DNA from: Manduca sexta
Taxonomy: Eukaryota; Arthropoda; Insecta; Lepidoptera; Sphingidae
Length of the DNA: 64,000 bases
Direction: 5' to 3'
Assembly: GCF_014839805.1 (NCBI RefSeq)
Contig: NC_051116.1
Span: 930,001 to 994,000, forward strand
Positions 12,941 to 27,255 of this stretch are shown one piece after another (position 1 is the stretch's first letter; every line of letters starts with the position of its first letter). The notes under the pieces were generated by a model. The model saw only the letters and a list, made by a program, of their open reading frames with translations. It was not told the DNA's origin and did not search any database. A program made the position numbers and the translations under genes.

Positions 12941-13959
12941 GCTCTTTTGTTTTAATAGCAAACATAACTTTATTTCTGAGTGCTATAGGCTGATTTTATC
13001 TTAGCAAAAGGCATTCAAAGCGCGCGGAACTCCTACAAAAAGATTGTATTACTTGATTCAGTTATTCCTTCCTTAAGTGAATACAAAAGGACGTATTTAA
13101 ATGCATCACGATGACTTGTATGTTTGTACAAAACTTAAACTAAATTAGTTTCTTTATTATAAGTCTACATACATATCATTTACAGTAAAATATTTGCAAT
13201 GTCTTTATTCTCTTTGCTGCAGACAGTTTGTTAAATTAGTCTTATCGCGAAATCTCTAACTTGTTACATATTTATACGCCGCGCCGCGCCGTTTAGACGA
13301 TTTTAAATAGTGCAGATCTTTCTTTTAAAACATCACTTCTTTTTCCCTGTATTTTTTTGCTTTTATAAAAGGGATTATACAAGCTAATAAGCGCAGAAAA
13401 TTAAAGATTATATTAATTTACGTTAATTGTACCCTATATTAAATATAAAAACGACAATTAATTTTACTATCAAATAAATTTATATTAAAAAACATTTCAT
13501 CAACTTCAAACCAAGACATAAGCATAACTATGGAACAAATTTTATAAAAAATATTTGAACCCAAAACCCGGATATATCGCAATACAACCGAATCTACACA
13601 ACACCGCAACAGTGATAGTGTCCGAATTAGCACAACATTGTAACATGCATGTAGGTCATGGTCCGAGGTGCGTGCGAGCGAGACGGAACGACACACACCT
13701 GCCGTTAGACAGAGACGGACGTAGATTACTCACCTGGTGCCGATAGGCGAGATTCGGTAGTATGAATTTGTTATATTATGCTTTAAGTACGTGTCATCTT
13801 TGCAAAACTGAATCGTTTGTGACCTAAACCTCATCTTGGATAATATTATCTTATTTCTTATAAAATAGTTTTAAAACACACGAATTAAGAATAAATTCCG
13901 TTTTTGGAAGTCGGTTAAATGAAAGATTTCTTGTAGTATTCTTAGAATCAATCTAATCT
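12941..13959. other. Unassigned DNA with CpG patch and a strong minus-strand splice donor motif
   Basis: 13660-13745 is CpG-rich. On the minus strand it contains a consensus donor CACCAG|GTGAGTAA (junction near 13737/13736). The sequence upstream of that donor has no frame I recognise. It may be a non-coding first exon or chance. Confidence 0.3.
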
Positions 13960-14144
13960 ATACATATTATGAAACAAAGTCCCATTTTTTGTCTGTCTGT
14001 ATGTTATAGATTATTTGAAAATCTACTAAACGGATTTTTATGAAATTTCGTATGGAGATAGTTTAAGATCCTAGGAAGATAATAGCCTTCTTTCTATCCC
14101 GGAAAACTCCTTCGCGCGGGCGAAACCGTGATCAAAAGCTAGCA
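13960..14144 (-). repeat. Repeat family C, reverse
   Basis: Reads in reverse 'agcttttgatcacggtttcgcccgcgcgaagg', then 'ccgggata', 'ctccatacgaaatttcataa' and 'agacaga'. Clear but diverged family-C copy. Confidence 0.75.
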
Positions 14145-14346
14145 TCCAATAATTATATTTAATAAAGTAATAAGTGGCACTAACAAGCCAAGCTGTCTAA
14201 ACATTATACTTAGTGTAATGACTTCGTTCGAACAGTGTGAGAACTTCAAACCACCCTCGAGCGGTTATAGTACAACCGGAAGAGACAGCTTAGCGAGCTC
14301 ACCCCTTTCCGGTTTAAAATTGTACCCGTTCCCTGACACCTTCGTT

Positions 14347-14542
14347 TATTAATGACGAGACGAGTAAACTCGCCTCTGTTATACGACATGGTGGAAACCA
14401 GTAGGAACACTAAACTTTGAATTCTATATCATTCTGATATAGATGTCTCATAATGCTCAGTTATTATACTGGATATAATGTGTTTCAAACCGGAACAGCA
14501 CTGCGCAATGTTGCTTGGCGACAGATAGACAGTTCGGTGGTA
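14347..14542 (+). repeat. Repeat family E ('atgacgagacgag' head), degraded
   Basis: Head 'aatgacgagacgag', then 'ttcaaaccggaacagcac' and 'ttgcttggcgacag...ggtggta' as in 53645-53955. It abuts a family-D copy. Confidence 0.65.
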
Positions 14543-14706
14543 TTTTTTTTATACTATCAAAGCGACCCCACTGCACCTGATGGTAAGTGGAGTGGGGTTC
14601 AATAGAATGTTGACTGACGAGAGATGATTACCCATCGACAGTCGACACAATTATGCCGGCCTGTTGGAACCGGACATGCACAGGCTAATCCCGAAAGGCA
14701 ACCTAC
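14543..14706 (+). repeat. Repeat family D
   Basis: T-run followed by 'agcgaccccactgcacctga', 'tggtaagtggagtggggttc', 'tgacgagagatgattaccc' and 'attatgccggcctgttggaa'. Matches copies at 21290, 23508, 27256, 56505 and 63565. Confidence 0.85.
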
Positions 14707-17297
<2,591 letters not shown>

Positions 17298-17879
17298 GAT
17301 AATATGGATATAATGGAGATAAAAATTACTTGAAAGCAAAAAAAAATGTTGCATAAAGTGGATTCGAGAAGATTCATTATGACAAAATAATATGTTCTGG
17401 CAGTGACATTGGGTCTAATTCTATTCTGTTCAATATTAGCCCGAAGTCTACACTGTGCCCAGTAAATAGCAATAACCTCGCCCTTATTACACAGAACCTT
17501 AGAGAGCTGACGAAATGGGTGTGATAGCACCATTGCCCACCCTTAAAATGGGACACGGCATGACGTCATTTTGGGGAAATAAAAAGTCAACAATTTTAAG
17601 AGTTGTTTGCAAAAATGTTGCGCCAACCTCATAATGGAACAGCATTAAAAGCTATTGAAGAAGATTATTATGATACGTAGTCTCACTACCTTGGAAACTG
17701 TTTAGAGACCATATACCACGGTCTGGACTTTGAATAAATTAATTATGACAGTGGACTTTATGATAGCCCAATTAAGTAGATTTTCGAGTGTCAGTGATGA
17801 ATATAGTGGACTATAAAAATTAAACTATGAGGTCAATTGGGAGAAGTGTCGTCTCTATATTGATCATAGAGATTAAATT

Positions 17880-18152
17880 TTCATTCTACATACATACATA
17901 ACATCACGCATTTTATCCCCGAAGGGGTATGCAGAGGCGCAACTAGGGCACCCATTTTTCGCCAAGTATGTTCCGTCCCATGATGTGATAGGGGGCGAGC
18001 CTATCGCCATATCGGGCACAAATTCCAGACTCCGGGCTGATACTGAGCAGAAAAACCCAAATACCACTTTGCCCGACCCGGGATTCGAACCCGGGACCTC
18101 AGAGCGCTATTGTACCGGACATGCAATACAACTACGCCACCGAGGCAGTCTT
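17880..18152 (-). repeat. SINE family B, tRNA-headed, reverse, well preserved
   Basis: On the minus strand the head reads CTGCCTCGGTGGCGTAGTTG, with an A-box-like start and a B-box GGTTCGAATCCCGGG, and the 3' end is 'ccccttcggggataaaatgc' plus a (tatg)n-type tail. The tRNA part has poor acceptor pairing, so I call it a SINE and not a tRNA gene. It lies in the 1.6-kb intron of the kinase. Confidence 0.88.
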
Positions 18153-18404
18153 TTCATTCTAATTTTCATTCTAAGTTGTTTTTAATGATTTCATACATAA
18201 TGTGAACAACTTTTTAACAGGTATCAACATAATAAAAATAAATAAAATGTTATTCATCAATAATTGCCAGATATATGTCAGAATGTCTTAGATGTTTCAA
18301 TTCTCGCATTTTCCAATTAACTAGACCTCAAATTTTTATTAGTATAGTATTACATAGTAAAATGAACAATCTTCCATCTGGAAACGGATTAAACGATGCA
18401 TTAA

Positions 18405-18462
18405 CTCCTCTGCATACCCCTTCGGGGATAAATGCGTGATGTTATGTATGTATGTATGTATT
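18405..18462 (+). repeat. SINE family B 3' end with (tatg)n microsatellite tail
   Basis: 'ctctgcataccccttcgggg' and 'ataaatgcgtgatgt', then tatgtatgtatgtatgta. Only the 3' end of the SINE is here, as expected for 5'-truncated retroposition. Confidence 0.8.
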
Positions 18463-18688
18463 AACTCCTCTCCGTTTTCAAAACAGAACAAACATTACTT
18501 AGACTAATAAAACCTCTATTATTTATTGTTAATATCTTTTTTTTATATCTACGAAGCTGTGTAATTGAATGCTGTATATAATAGTATAAGGACGCCTTTA
18601 TATCATGTTTGTTATGAATGTAACTTTGTGTAAAATTTTATCTGTTGTTTATATCTGTATCTATATATAAATAAATAAATAAAATTAC

Positions 18689-18804
18689 CTTATGTAACTG
18701 CTCGAGCGCCAATATAATTTCAGCTATGTATATCCTCACTTCGTCCTCGTTGAAATGTTCCCTCTGGTAAAGGTGGGTGAAAAGCTCACCACCCGCTACG
18801 TAAT
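18689..18804 (-). CDS. MSK: MSK-type kinase exon: hinge, helix D and helix E
   Basis: After the 2 nt that complete Asp, the exon reads YVAGGELFTHL, the MSK-type hinge with the GGELF motif, then QREHFNEDEVRIYIAEIIL and ALEQLHK, which is helix E leading to the catalytic loop. There are 38 full codons. The acceptor is GCCAACAG|AT and the donor AAG|GTAATT (weaker than consensus at +5). A degraded family-C repeat (18846-19002) begins about 40 bp upstream of the acceptor, so part of the branch-point region may be repeat-derived. The assignment is by direct resemblance to MSK/JIL-1; RSK has RGGDLF here. Confidence 0.95.
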
Positions 18805-18845
18805 CTGTTGGCAAACAAACGTACTTATTACATATCCATAGTAAT

Positions 18846-19002
18846 ATTATAAAACTGGAGAGTTTGTTTGAACACGCTAATCTCTGAAATTACTGAACCG
18901 ATTTTGATTTTTTTTTCACTAATAGCAAGCTACATTAGACTGTCCTGAGTGCTATAGGCATTTTATCCCGGAAAACTTTTTCACAGGGGCGGAACCAAAA
19001 GC
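18846..19002 (-). repeat. Repeat family C, reverse, degraded
   Basis: Reverse reading: 'ggttccgcccctgtg', 'ttttccgggataaaatgcct' and 'aaaatcggttcagtaatttc'. Its edge is about 40 bp upstream of the kinase acceptor at 18804. Confidence 0.6.
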
Positions 19003-19540
19003 CACATTTCATAGATAACTGCATTACGAACAAGTCTCACTCAATGGTAAACGGCACGACTGCCCAAAGATAATGAGGATAATTAAAACTCTGAATTACC
19101 AAGCACGGAATGGCTTTACACTAACCTAAGACATAAGATAATTAATTTTTATCCTGCCTAGTAATTATAATGGCTACAATATCTTGTAAACAAAAAGTGT
19201 GCCCGGAATATCTTGTATCTATAAAGAGATATTTTAATGTTTCTTAGAAGTGATCTCATAGTGACTTTGATTGGTACGCAGAGACCAAGTTCTGGATTAT
19301 CGTAAAGGCTACTCCACAAAATTTCAAAACAATATAGACCTTATTAACAATCAAATGATTTCATACAACATCGATGCATTTAATATCGTGTCAACCACAA
19401 CAGTATACTTGCACGTAAGGCGAGGATGATAGTAATCCATACCTTCACGTGGTAGCTTCATAAATAATGGGGGTGGAAGTTCAAGAGCGTTATCGAGCGG
19501 GCTTGCCTTATGGCGTGGGTCGCGAACGGTGTGACAGAAA

Positions 19541-19705
19541 ACAAAGTCACACATCACGACTTCGTCCTTGAAGGAGTAGGCAGGTGTGAAACTACGTGAC
19601 CCATTTTTCGCTATGGTATAACAGAGGGCGAAAAATGTCATCTTGCCGGACCAGGAATGCGAACCCAGCATTTCAGGCCGGTGTCCTAACACCAAGCCAG
19701 TGAGA
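19541..19705 (-). repeat. tRNA-headed SINE, family-B-like subfamily, degraded
   Basis: Carries 'ccttgaaggagtaggcaggt', 'gacccatttttcgct' and a reverse B-box 'ggaatgcgaaccca'. A 141-codon open frame crosses it and adjoining DNA and is not supported as a gene. Confidence 0.6.
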
Positions 19706-20224
19706 GTACACACAATATGCAAGTGTATGTTAACAATTAACACAGACAAGTGGCGATGCGTGAAGTTAGTACACATTTAGTTGACTACCAGTGTTAGCAT
19801 GGAGTATCGAGTGACGAGAGTGCGCAGTACAAGTTAGGAGCGAAAGGGCTACGTATCATTCAAATGTCTTCATCACATCCCGATGTTGGGTCAAGTGCAA
19901 CATACGTCGTAGTAAATAGAAGTGTTATTTTTTATAAAACGACGCTTGCGTAACGTCATACCCATTATTTGCATCAATGCAGACTTCTTCAAATTCATCA
20001 ATGTACAAAAAAAAATATTCTTTGCGACGCATTTACGAAAACTCGGTAGATATTTCCAGTCAGTTGCGATTACTTTCTAAAGCAGACTATTCTTACCGAG
20101 AAGAAATCTCGCATACAAGATACCTATTATGATTCTATTGAATAGATCACCCTCTGGCGTGGGGTTAATGCCTACAGAGAAGTAGTACTCTGTGAAAATT
20201 AATACAAAAGAATCCGCTATCAAA

Positions 20225-20520
20225 TTCTAGTTCTACACCTCTCTCTCTCTCCAGACGGTCCCTCATTATACAGGATCGTGACGCAATAATCTTCAAGGTT
20301 ATATATCTCCATCGGCTTCAGTCTTCCGCCTGATAAAGTGCTGCATTAATGGAGACATTCATCGCATTGGTAACCTGGTCCATCTTTTGGGGTTTTGTCC
20401 CCGTGGTTCTTCTTTTCCAACTTTCCGACCATGAGCAGCTTTTCCAGGTTGTCTGGTTGGATAGTTCTACACAACCAAGAATAACTAACAACAGCCACAT
20501 AGACACGGGACACTGGCAAA
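20225..20520 (-). pseudogene. LINE ORF2 C-terminal remnant (RTE-like), frameshifted
   Basis: On the minus strand the frames read RTIQPDNLEKLLMVGKLE, then DQVTNAMNVSINAALYQ and AED, then RWRYITL in a shifted frame. This order matches the C-terminal pattern of many insect LINEs: a 'GK.EG.R.RGR.P.RW.DQ' stretch followed by 'A.DR..WR'. There is at least one frameshift and an in-frame stop. A (ga)n run at 20240-20253 follows the coding end, fitting a LINE 3' tail. It is a dead copy in a kinase intron. The clade is uncertain. Confidence 0.65.
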
Positions 20521-21140
20521 CATGAAATATCATTTGACAGATAAGATAGCAAACACGAGACCTGATGATAAATTTAATCAGAATGCTGTGCGGATAATGA
20601 TTGTGTGTAATCGTGGCGATATGGGACATGACAATATTATTTTTGTTTTTATTATGATTTGGAAACGTGATAACGCGAAAACTTACAAAGATAAAGATCA
20701 TATTGCAAATAAGAAACAATATCAAAATATAAAAAACATGTAATACCTCAATGAATTAACTAGTGGTATTCTAGATGTAACTGATTTCTAATTAAAAAGA
20801 AACTCACTTTTTGGAAAGTAACTAACAGTAAATATTCTGCCTTCAACGAACTTTAAATACTCCTAAATTACCCCACCTTCCCCTCGACGTAGAAACAAAT
20901 ACCCGGAAGTGATCTGCACATCCCCAGTGTCCCCTCACATCCGCTATCACTCAGCACTTGAGCCGTCTCGAAAAATACACGTGCAACGATACTAACAGTG
21001 AATTGCAACAAAAAATTGATAACAAAAGGTTAATCTAAAGTGACTTTACATGATTGAAAGTGCATTGACCGAGAGTAGTCAAAAAACATTACAATTTTAT
21101 GGTTCCTATGTTCACTATCGTATTTGAAAAAAAATAGCTA
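20521..21140. other. Unassigned intronic DNA
   Basis: No gene or named repeat recognised. Confidence 0.4.
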
Positions 21141-21142
21141 TT

Positions 21143-21200
21143 TTTAACCGACTTCAATAAAAGGAGGAGGTTATCAATTCGACGTGATTTTTTTTTTTCA
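21143..21200 (+). repeat. Interspersed repeat family G ('ttaaccgacttc...aggagg')
   Basis: 'tttttaaccgacttcaataa' and 'aaggaggaggttatcaattc' followed by a T-run; same family as 30998-31110 and, degraded, 39755-39850. Confidence 0.7.
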
Positions 21201-21283
21201 GTATTTAAGTGTTTCGTTACTCATATACTGTTTACTACGAAACTCATTAAAGAAAATATATATATCTAGATTTTTTTTTAAAT

Positions 21284-21530
21284 GGCCTGGGCAAAGTGTC
21301 TCCACCGCATCTGATGGTAAGTGGAGTGGGGTCCAATATAATATCGACAGACGACAGATGATTACCCCTCGGCAGTCGACACAATTATGCCGGCCTGTTG
21401 GAACCGGATATAAACAGGCTGATCCCGGAACGCGACACACTTACTACCACTATGGCGGGTTTTAACACCTTGAGCACGATCGTCACTATCCAGACGGATA
21501 CAAAATATATCCTACCACCAGCAAAATGAT
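21284..21530 (+). repeat. Repeat family D, long copy
   Basis: 'ctgatggtaagtggagtggg', 'cagtcgacacaattatgccg', 'ggcgggttttaacaccttga' and 'aaaatatatcctaccacc' give the full order of the family from head to tail. Confidence 0.88.
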
Positions 21531-21899
21531 GTGAAAGTCGCACTTTTTCAAATACGACAGTTTTCTCCGGAGCTATGGAATTGTCACTAAAATTTTAAAT
21601 GCAAACTGCACCGATCTCGTTTCGCAGATCTGCAGTTATCTTCCACATTATACGTGCCGGATTAAGCTGTACGAAACGTAGGAAGTTTGCCAAAATTTAA
21701 TTAAAACGACGACTTTGAAACGAGTAATTAACGTGTCATTAGTAACTTGTTAATATTAAAGATAACCGGCGGAGGCCGTTGTCCAACTGGTCAGGGTTGG
21801 GAGTATTTTAGTCGATTAAGTAAATCGATTTTAGATGGCCGAAAAATCTTTTACTGGTGTGAAAGTGCCGGATAAAACTGCTATCCGTCAATAACAAGT

Positions 21900-22150
21900 C
21901 ATAAGGGCAATGTAGTTGGATTTGAGAGATGAGGTTCGAGGTTCAATTCTTAGGTGGGACGATACATATGTTAAATCTGTCAGAGCTATATATTAATTGT
22001 AAATGCTTTTATGTTGGTTGGGAGTAAAATTTATGATGGATATGGCAAGACTTGTTGCCTAGAACATCAAACGGATATTGAAGCTCGACATATTAGTATA
22101 GTTACGACACTGCCAGGTCCTTCGAGGATAAAGGCGTGAGGCTTACGTAA
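21900..22150 (+). repeat. Degraded tRNA-headed SINE
   Basis: B-box-like 'ggttcgaggttcaattctta' followed at the far end by 'ccttcgaggataaaggcgtg', the family-B 3' end pattern. Strongly diverged. Confidence 0.45.
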
Positions 22151-23507
22151 AGATTCGCCTAGCGGTGGTACAGAGTGAGAAACCCGCCATAGGGCATTCC
22201 AGACCTAGTATAAACAAATTATTGACGCCCCTCGTTCGTAATAGCACTGGTAATATTTGGACTAAACTGAATTCATCAGGTTCTTACCTCTAGCGTATCA
22301 AGATGAATAAAGTAAATGGAATTTTAAAACTAAACACCTATGGCGCATTTTCTAACAACCCTGACCAAGGTCAACATCTCAGTCGTTGCGATGAATCAAC
22401 TTCATTAAGAACGTACGCACAAAGGGTTGCGGATTACGATAATAACACTCGAAATGTACAAATTGGCACAAATTGGGTATGTAAATAAATATGAGGTTTG
22501 TTTTTTGGGAAATGCTGACGTCAATGAACACGGGTAGAGGGACGAGTTGTGTGTCAACTAGCAAGTTCTTGCAGCAATATATTGCAAACATCCAGATCCG
22601 TCTACATTAGCGGCAGTATCAATGGTTCTTCACAAAAAATTCAGAAGTTAGCTTGGCGGATGTTGACTTTTACGATTGTTCGTTTGTATCTAAACTTTAC
22701 TTATGAATTAGCCCTGTTACAAGATGATAGTAAACTGAGTATTGAATAAATCTAAAAAAAATAATGAAAGAATATTTTCATGCTTTTGCAATAAAATCCA
22801 AAATACCGATTGCAGTGATTGATCTCAATTCTATTCGCCATTAGGACAATTGAACCAGATACTCCGCAATTCACTGCCTAAATCACCAAACCCATATAAC
22901 AAGAAAAGAAATCTAATTAATATCAATTGCCTAATCAAGCCATCATCACCCAAGATTAGTAACAAAAAGCATACATTGAACGGGTCGTGAATTCGTATCC
23001 ATTAGTGGCCACAGGTCAAGGATGTCGAACTGGGGCTCTATACTACAGTTTGGCAACATGGGGAGAATGGGGCAATATGGCAATCGGAGATATAAGTAAT
23101 TTTATAAGGCATATATGCGAACAGGATTAAACGGACCAATAGTTTGAAATGAGGAAGTATTGTTTGGAAATAATGACAGAATAGGGTTGTAAGGCAATCG
23201 ATGATATTTATGTTTTTTATAGCAAGTAGATCGACTGATATTGAGTGATCTCCTGTGCTCGTAAAACCAGAAGAATTGCGGCTGCAGAATTGGCCTAAAC
23301 CAAAAAGAAGAAATCAGTAAAGGAATAGGAATTGATATGATTATTTGACGTTACTTTAGAAGTTTGTTATAGATAACATAAATTGATGTAATACAGAACA
23401 TTCTAAGCAAGTTCATAGAAATACGAATTGCATTGGGAAACCCCAAAGAAACTGGATCCACACACTGATTCTAACTTCAACTACAACATTTTTTGTTTCT
23501 TTTTTTA
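22151..23507. other. Unassigned intronic DNA
   Basis: 'aaacccgccatagg' near 22190 echoes the family-D tail. Otherwise nothing recognisable. Confidence 0.4.
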
Positions 23508-23640
23508 TAGGGGCCCGACTAAGTGACCCTATAGACCCTATAAAATGTCGGCTGACGAGAGATCATTACCCCGCGGCAGTCGACACAACTATGCCGGCCT
23601 GTTGGAACCGGATATGCACAGGCTGATGCTGTGATTGCGT
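23508..23640 (+). repeat. Repeat family D, shortened copy
   Basis: T-run, 'taagtgaccc', an internal deletion of the 'ctgatggtaag' block, then 'ctgacgagagatcattaccc' and 'actatgccggcctgttggaa'. Confidence 0.8.
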
Positions 23641-23944
23641 GCGCTATTCTGTGATAGCTGATATTTATCGGAAGCCGTTCAAAAACATTAATAAAACCAT
23701 AAAACACCTCTATGTCCCCGTCTCACCCGCATTCTCCACACAATGCAGCACGCACATCATCTTTGATTGAGATTTTGACACGTGATTACATTGAAATCGA
23801 AACGTACGTAAAGTGTGTCGCCGCTGTTGCAAAACCAACATGCATAACCTTTACAGTTTACAAGATTATTGTAATTCAATAGATTATTACACTAGTGCAT
23901 ATGATATTGCTAAATGTGATGTTAGATTTAGGTTAAAGTTTTTG

Positions 23945-24205
23945 AACATAATGATTTCTTATGTTTACGCGAATGTTGGACATTTAAATAAAAATATTTT
24001 ACAGATTTTGCGATTCAAAGATCCAATATCTATATTTTATATAATTTTTTTTTTGTGTAAAATGTAGGTAGATGTCGTAACTTTGATTTTTCGGACGACC
24101 AACATTTCAGTCTCACCATGACCATGAAGGCTGCAGTCTTCGAAACGTCGGGAAAAAATTATAATATAAAAAACCGCTATAAAATCAGTTTTGAACTTCT
24201 GTTAC
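23945..24205 (+). repeat. Repeat family F, two blocks
   Basis: 23949-23985 has 'tttcttatgtttacgcgaat'; 24085-24205 has 'ttttcggacgaccaaca', 'accatgaaggctgcagtctt' and 'cgaaacgtcggg'. The two blocks are also both present in the copies at 17155 and 32300-32520. Confidence 0.65.
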
Positions 24206-24234
24206 AACGCGTACGATTAGATCTTATAGATTTT

Positions 24235-24330
24235 CCCGCCCTCACACCCACCACTACAACCCCTGTAAGCCAGGATCAGCAGTGACACGCATTTTATGAC
24301 ACCGAGCGGTGAAGCTCGGCGAGTCGCGGG
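24235..24330 (+). repeat. Two-copy cassette H (copy 1)
   Basis: 'ccctgtaagccaggatcagc' and 'gcattttatgacaccgagcg' match the block at 60338-60435 in the same order and orientation. Probably a dispersed repeat. Confidence 0.6.
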
Positions 24331-24444
24331 GAAAACTAATATGTCATTATCCCGCAACGAAATTAATCAAATAGAAAGATAGGGAGGAGTTGGAAATATT
24401 AATTGTCCACTTTCCTCCATAGGAATGCGAGTGACATAATTATG

Positions 24445-24662
24445 ATCTAAGGAGGCGTTTTAACCTCAACGATTAGATCTGCTTGTGGAAGGATATTTGT
24501 ATCCGCCTGGACAGCGAGCACCGTACGCCAGATGTAAAACCTGCCATAGCGACTCATGTAAGTGTCCCGCTCCGAGATCAGTCTGTGTACATATTGTTTT
24601 AAACAGGTCGGCATAATTGTGTCGACTGGCGAGGGTAATCATCATACGTCAGTCGACACTAT
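24445..24662 (-). repeat. Repeat family D, reverse, diverged
   Basis: 'gcctggacagcgagcaccgt', 'aggtcggcataattgtgtcg' and 'gggtaatcatcatacgtcag' are the reverse complement of family D. The 104-codon frame that starts inside it is not supported. Confidence 0.75.
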
Positions 24663-25446
24663 CGGAACCCTACTCAATTTACTATCAGGTGCAAGTTTAA
24701 ATAACAATATTGGTTCGATGCTGCGTTTAAGTCGCTTCAAGAAAAGCTTTGGAGTTAGAATTTTGTCGTTAGTATTACTTCGTCAGGTTCTAGTGCGATG
24801 TCTTTCAACCGTAAACATTTTGAAAGCAATTTTATGTTCCGATTTGCATGACATTATAGCGCATTGTGATAATTAACATCCCATACCTCAGAATTTGTTC
24901 TGTAATTCGTCCTGGATGCTGTTAATGAGGCCTAGATCTCTTTCACCATGCAACTTGTATTAATACAATATTACTTAACTAGAGAACAGTCTAACGCTAT
25001 AATTCCTTGCAATAGAGCCAAGGTCCGTTCATCTTGGCTAACCTTGAGCCAGATGCTACCATTTTTTATGATTAAAACTCATTTAATGTTCACCCACGTG
25101 TGAAATTATTTTGCACTGTGTCAGCTCGTGTTGTTCAATGGTAAGTGGGTCACTTCATGGTGAGAGGACATCCACAAGGCCAGGGGAATCTTGGACGCAT
25201 TGAAGACCTACAAAAATGTAATGAAAAAAATTTGGATACGGGTTTAATGGATGTCAGTCGGCAGAAAATACGAGTGCATCAAATTCAGGGGCACAGCTGT
25301 AATATTAGGGTTTTTGCAGAGGACGAGCAAGCATGACGCATGATGTTAAGTGATTTCTCCCCATAAATATTCACAATATTAAATTAGTTATGGATAACTA
25401 GTAGACGTGAAAGGAAATAAATAGATTGCGAGTGGTAGGGAGGCAA
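24663..25446. other. Unassigned intronic DNA
   Basis: 25145-25336 is an open stretch of moderate GC with no recognisable domain. No exon signals support it. Confidence 0.35.
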
Positions 25447-25640
25447 CTTTTTTTTTGCTTGAATAACGAGACGAGCTTGCTGTTCGCCTGACGGTAAGCG
25501 ATATGACCGCCCATAAACAGTAGAAACAACATCCAACACCTTGAATTACAAAGTATTGTTTGGTATTCTACTGCGCTCGCCATCCTGAGACATGCGATGT
25601 CAAGTCGTATTATATCCAGTAGTTACACTGGCTACAATAC
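25447..25640 (+). repeat. Repeat family E
   Basis: T-run, 'gcttgaataacgagacgagc', 'ttcgcctgacggtaagcgat', 'ccgcccataaacagtagaaa', 'ccttgaattacaaagtattg' and 'ccagtagttacactggctac'. Confidence 0.88.
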
Positions 25641-27255
25641 AAACTGATCTCACAATTGCACACAATCTTATCTTTTTCCGTTTTACTGTACGTAATTTCT
25701 AATTTGTCCCATTTTAAGTATTATAACCTACTAAATCAACGGCCTCGCGAATTTTGTACGAGTAACGACCTTCGGACGGCGACATAAAATCTATTTTTAA
25801 CTGGTCGATGGTTTACGCGTGACGGTATGATACCATAACTTTGAAACTGTTAAATAGACAATCGATGAAACTAGTTGCCAGATGGTATGTTTTTGTATCG
25901 TAGAGTTTCTATGTCATCTGCGTACGTCTAATGTGTTTTAACCTTTAGCCCTAAAGAGAAAGACAGAGAGACGATTACACGAACAATCGTTCGCTCATTA
26001 TTTCATCCAATGCTATTACAGTTTATATTATCTATAATCCAATCCTTAATACCTCACACTTTTTCCTTTTTTATAATTAATACAAAATTATAATTATGTT
26101 TAATCCAATCAATCATTATAAAATGGACATTTCTTTTCGTCACAAACCCTAGAAACATAGGGTGTTATATTTAATCGTATTTTTTTTTATAATCTAATAA
26201 ACAAACACATAACGATGAGTTGGAACAATAGATATTTATGTAGCAAGTGTTACGTGCAAGCCGGCCAAGGGCAAGACAATAGAAAATTTCACTTTACCGC
26301 CGTTTGCTCGAACACTGCGCGGCAACCGTTGCACGACCTTCCGACCGTTACACAAGGCCACGGCTGTGGGGATTTTTTTTTAAACTCTTTATGTAGTTAA
26401 TAATAAGCAGAAATAACCAGAGACAGTAGGAACAGCAATGAAGCTTGATAACTGCGTGGAATTGAACTGCGCTCTTTAATCTAATTTCACCATTGCAGAT
26501 CAATTAGGGAATTAAGTTTATTTAAAAAAGTAGTCATTCGTGCAAATTATAAAAAAATAAATAATCAACGACAAATGAAATATATTGTGTAGTGTCATGG
26601 TTTCGTTTGATATAATAATTATAATACTAATCGATAAACTATCTTTACAGTGACTTGTAGATTTCTATTTATTGACACGTTATTGAATACTTATTTCATA
26701 GGTAAGACAATATTTTATTAACACTACAAATTATTTTATAAATCGTCTAGTTTTTTATATAGAATTTTATTCACGAATGCAAGAGGATAACGGAAGTTCG
26801 TAGGTGGATTTTCAAGTCATTCTAAGCACCCTTTTTTTGTAAACACCATGTATGTAATTGTACAGAATAATCTAAGGTCTCAAAGTTAAACAAATCATTT
26901 AACCTATTAAGAAAATATATTTAATGTAAAAAAATTGACAACAATTTCCATCAGTCATATTAGCAAATAAATCTACAACAACCTTGTCGTTATTTAAATT
27001 TTTTACCATAATTCATGGTCAGAAATGAATATTTATTTGCAATTTTTACACAAATTTATCACTAAAGCCTTGCCCTTCAGCGTTAGTCACGTTTCGGTGA
27101 GAATATTTGTATTAATGTTCTTGTTTCCTAATTGTGCTAAATCATTTTCCACTGCTTATTAACAAAATTAATGTGAGTTTTTAATAAAAACAACGATTTT
27201 ATATAATAATGTTACAATGTTGTACTTAAATATGTAGAGCGTTACAAAATATTGA
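25641..27255. other. Unassigned intronic DNA, AT-rich
   Basis: Only chance open frames (for example 26215-26400) and A/T runs; no exon or named repeat recognised. Confidence 0.4.

Noticed and set aside
12635..12961. Overlapping frames of up to 108 codons on both strands
   Set aside because: Produced by the 99-bp tandem repeat, whose unit length is a multiple of three.
18071..18150. tRNA-like sequence with good A/B boxes (minus strand); similar at 60790-60868, 38905-38985 and 52288-52350
   Set aside because: Each is joined to the same SINE body and 3' end, and the acceptor stem does not pair well, so these are SINE heads and not tRNA genes.
19351..19776. 141-codon minus-strand open frame
   Set aside because: It reads across a decayed SINE and flanking intron, with no recognisable domain.
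24562..24876. 104-codon plus-strand open frame
   Set aside because: Its start lies in a reversed family-D repeat; no protein family pattern.
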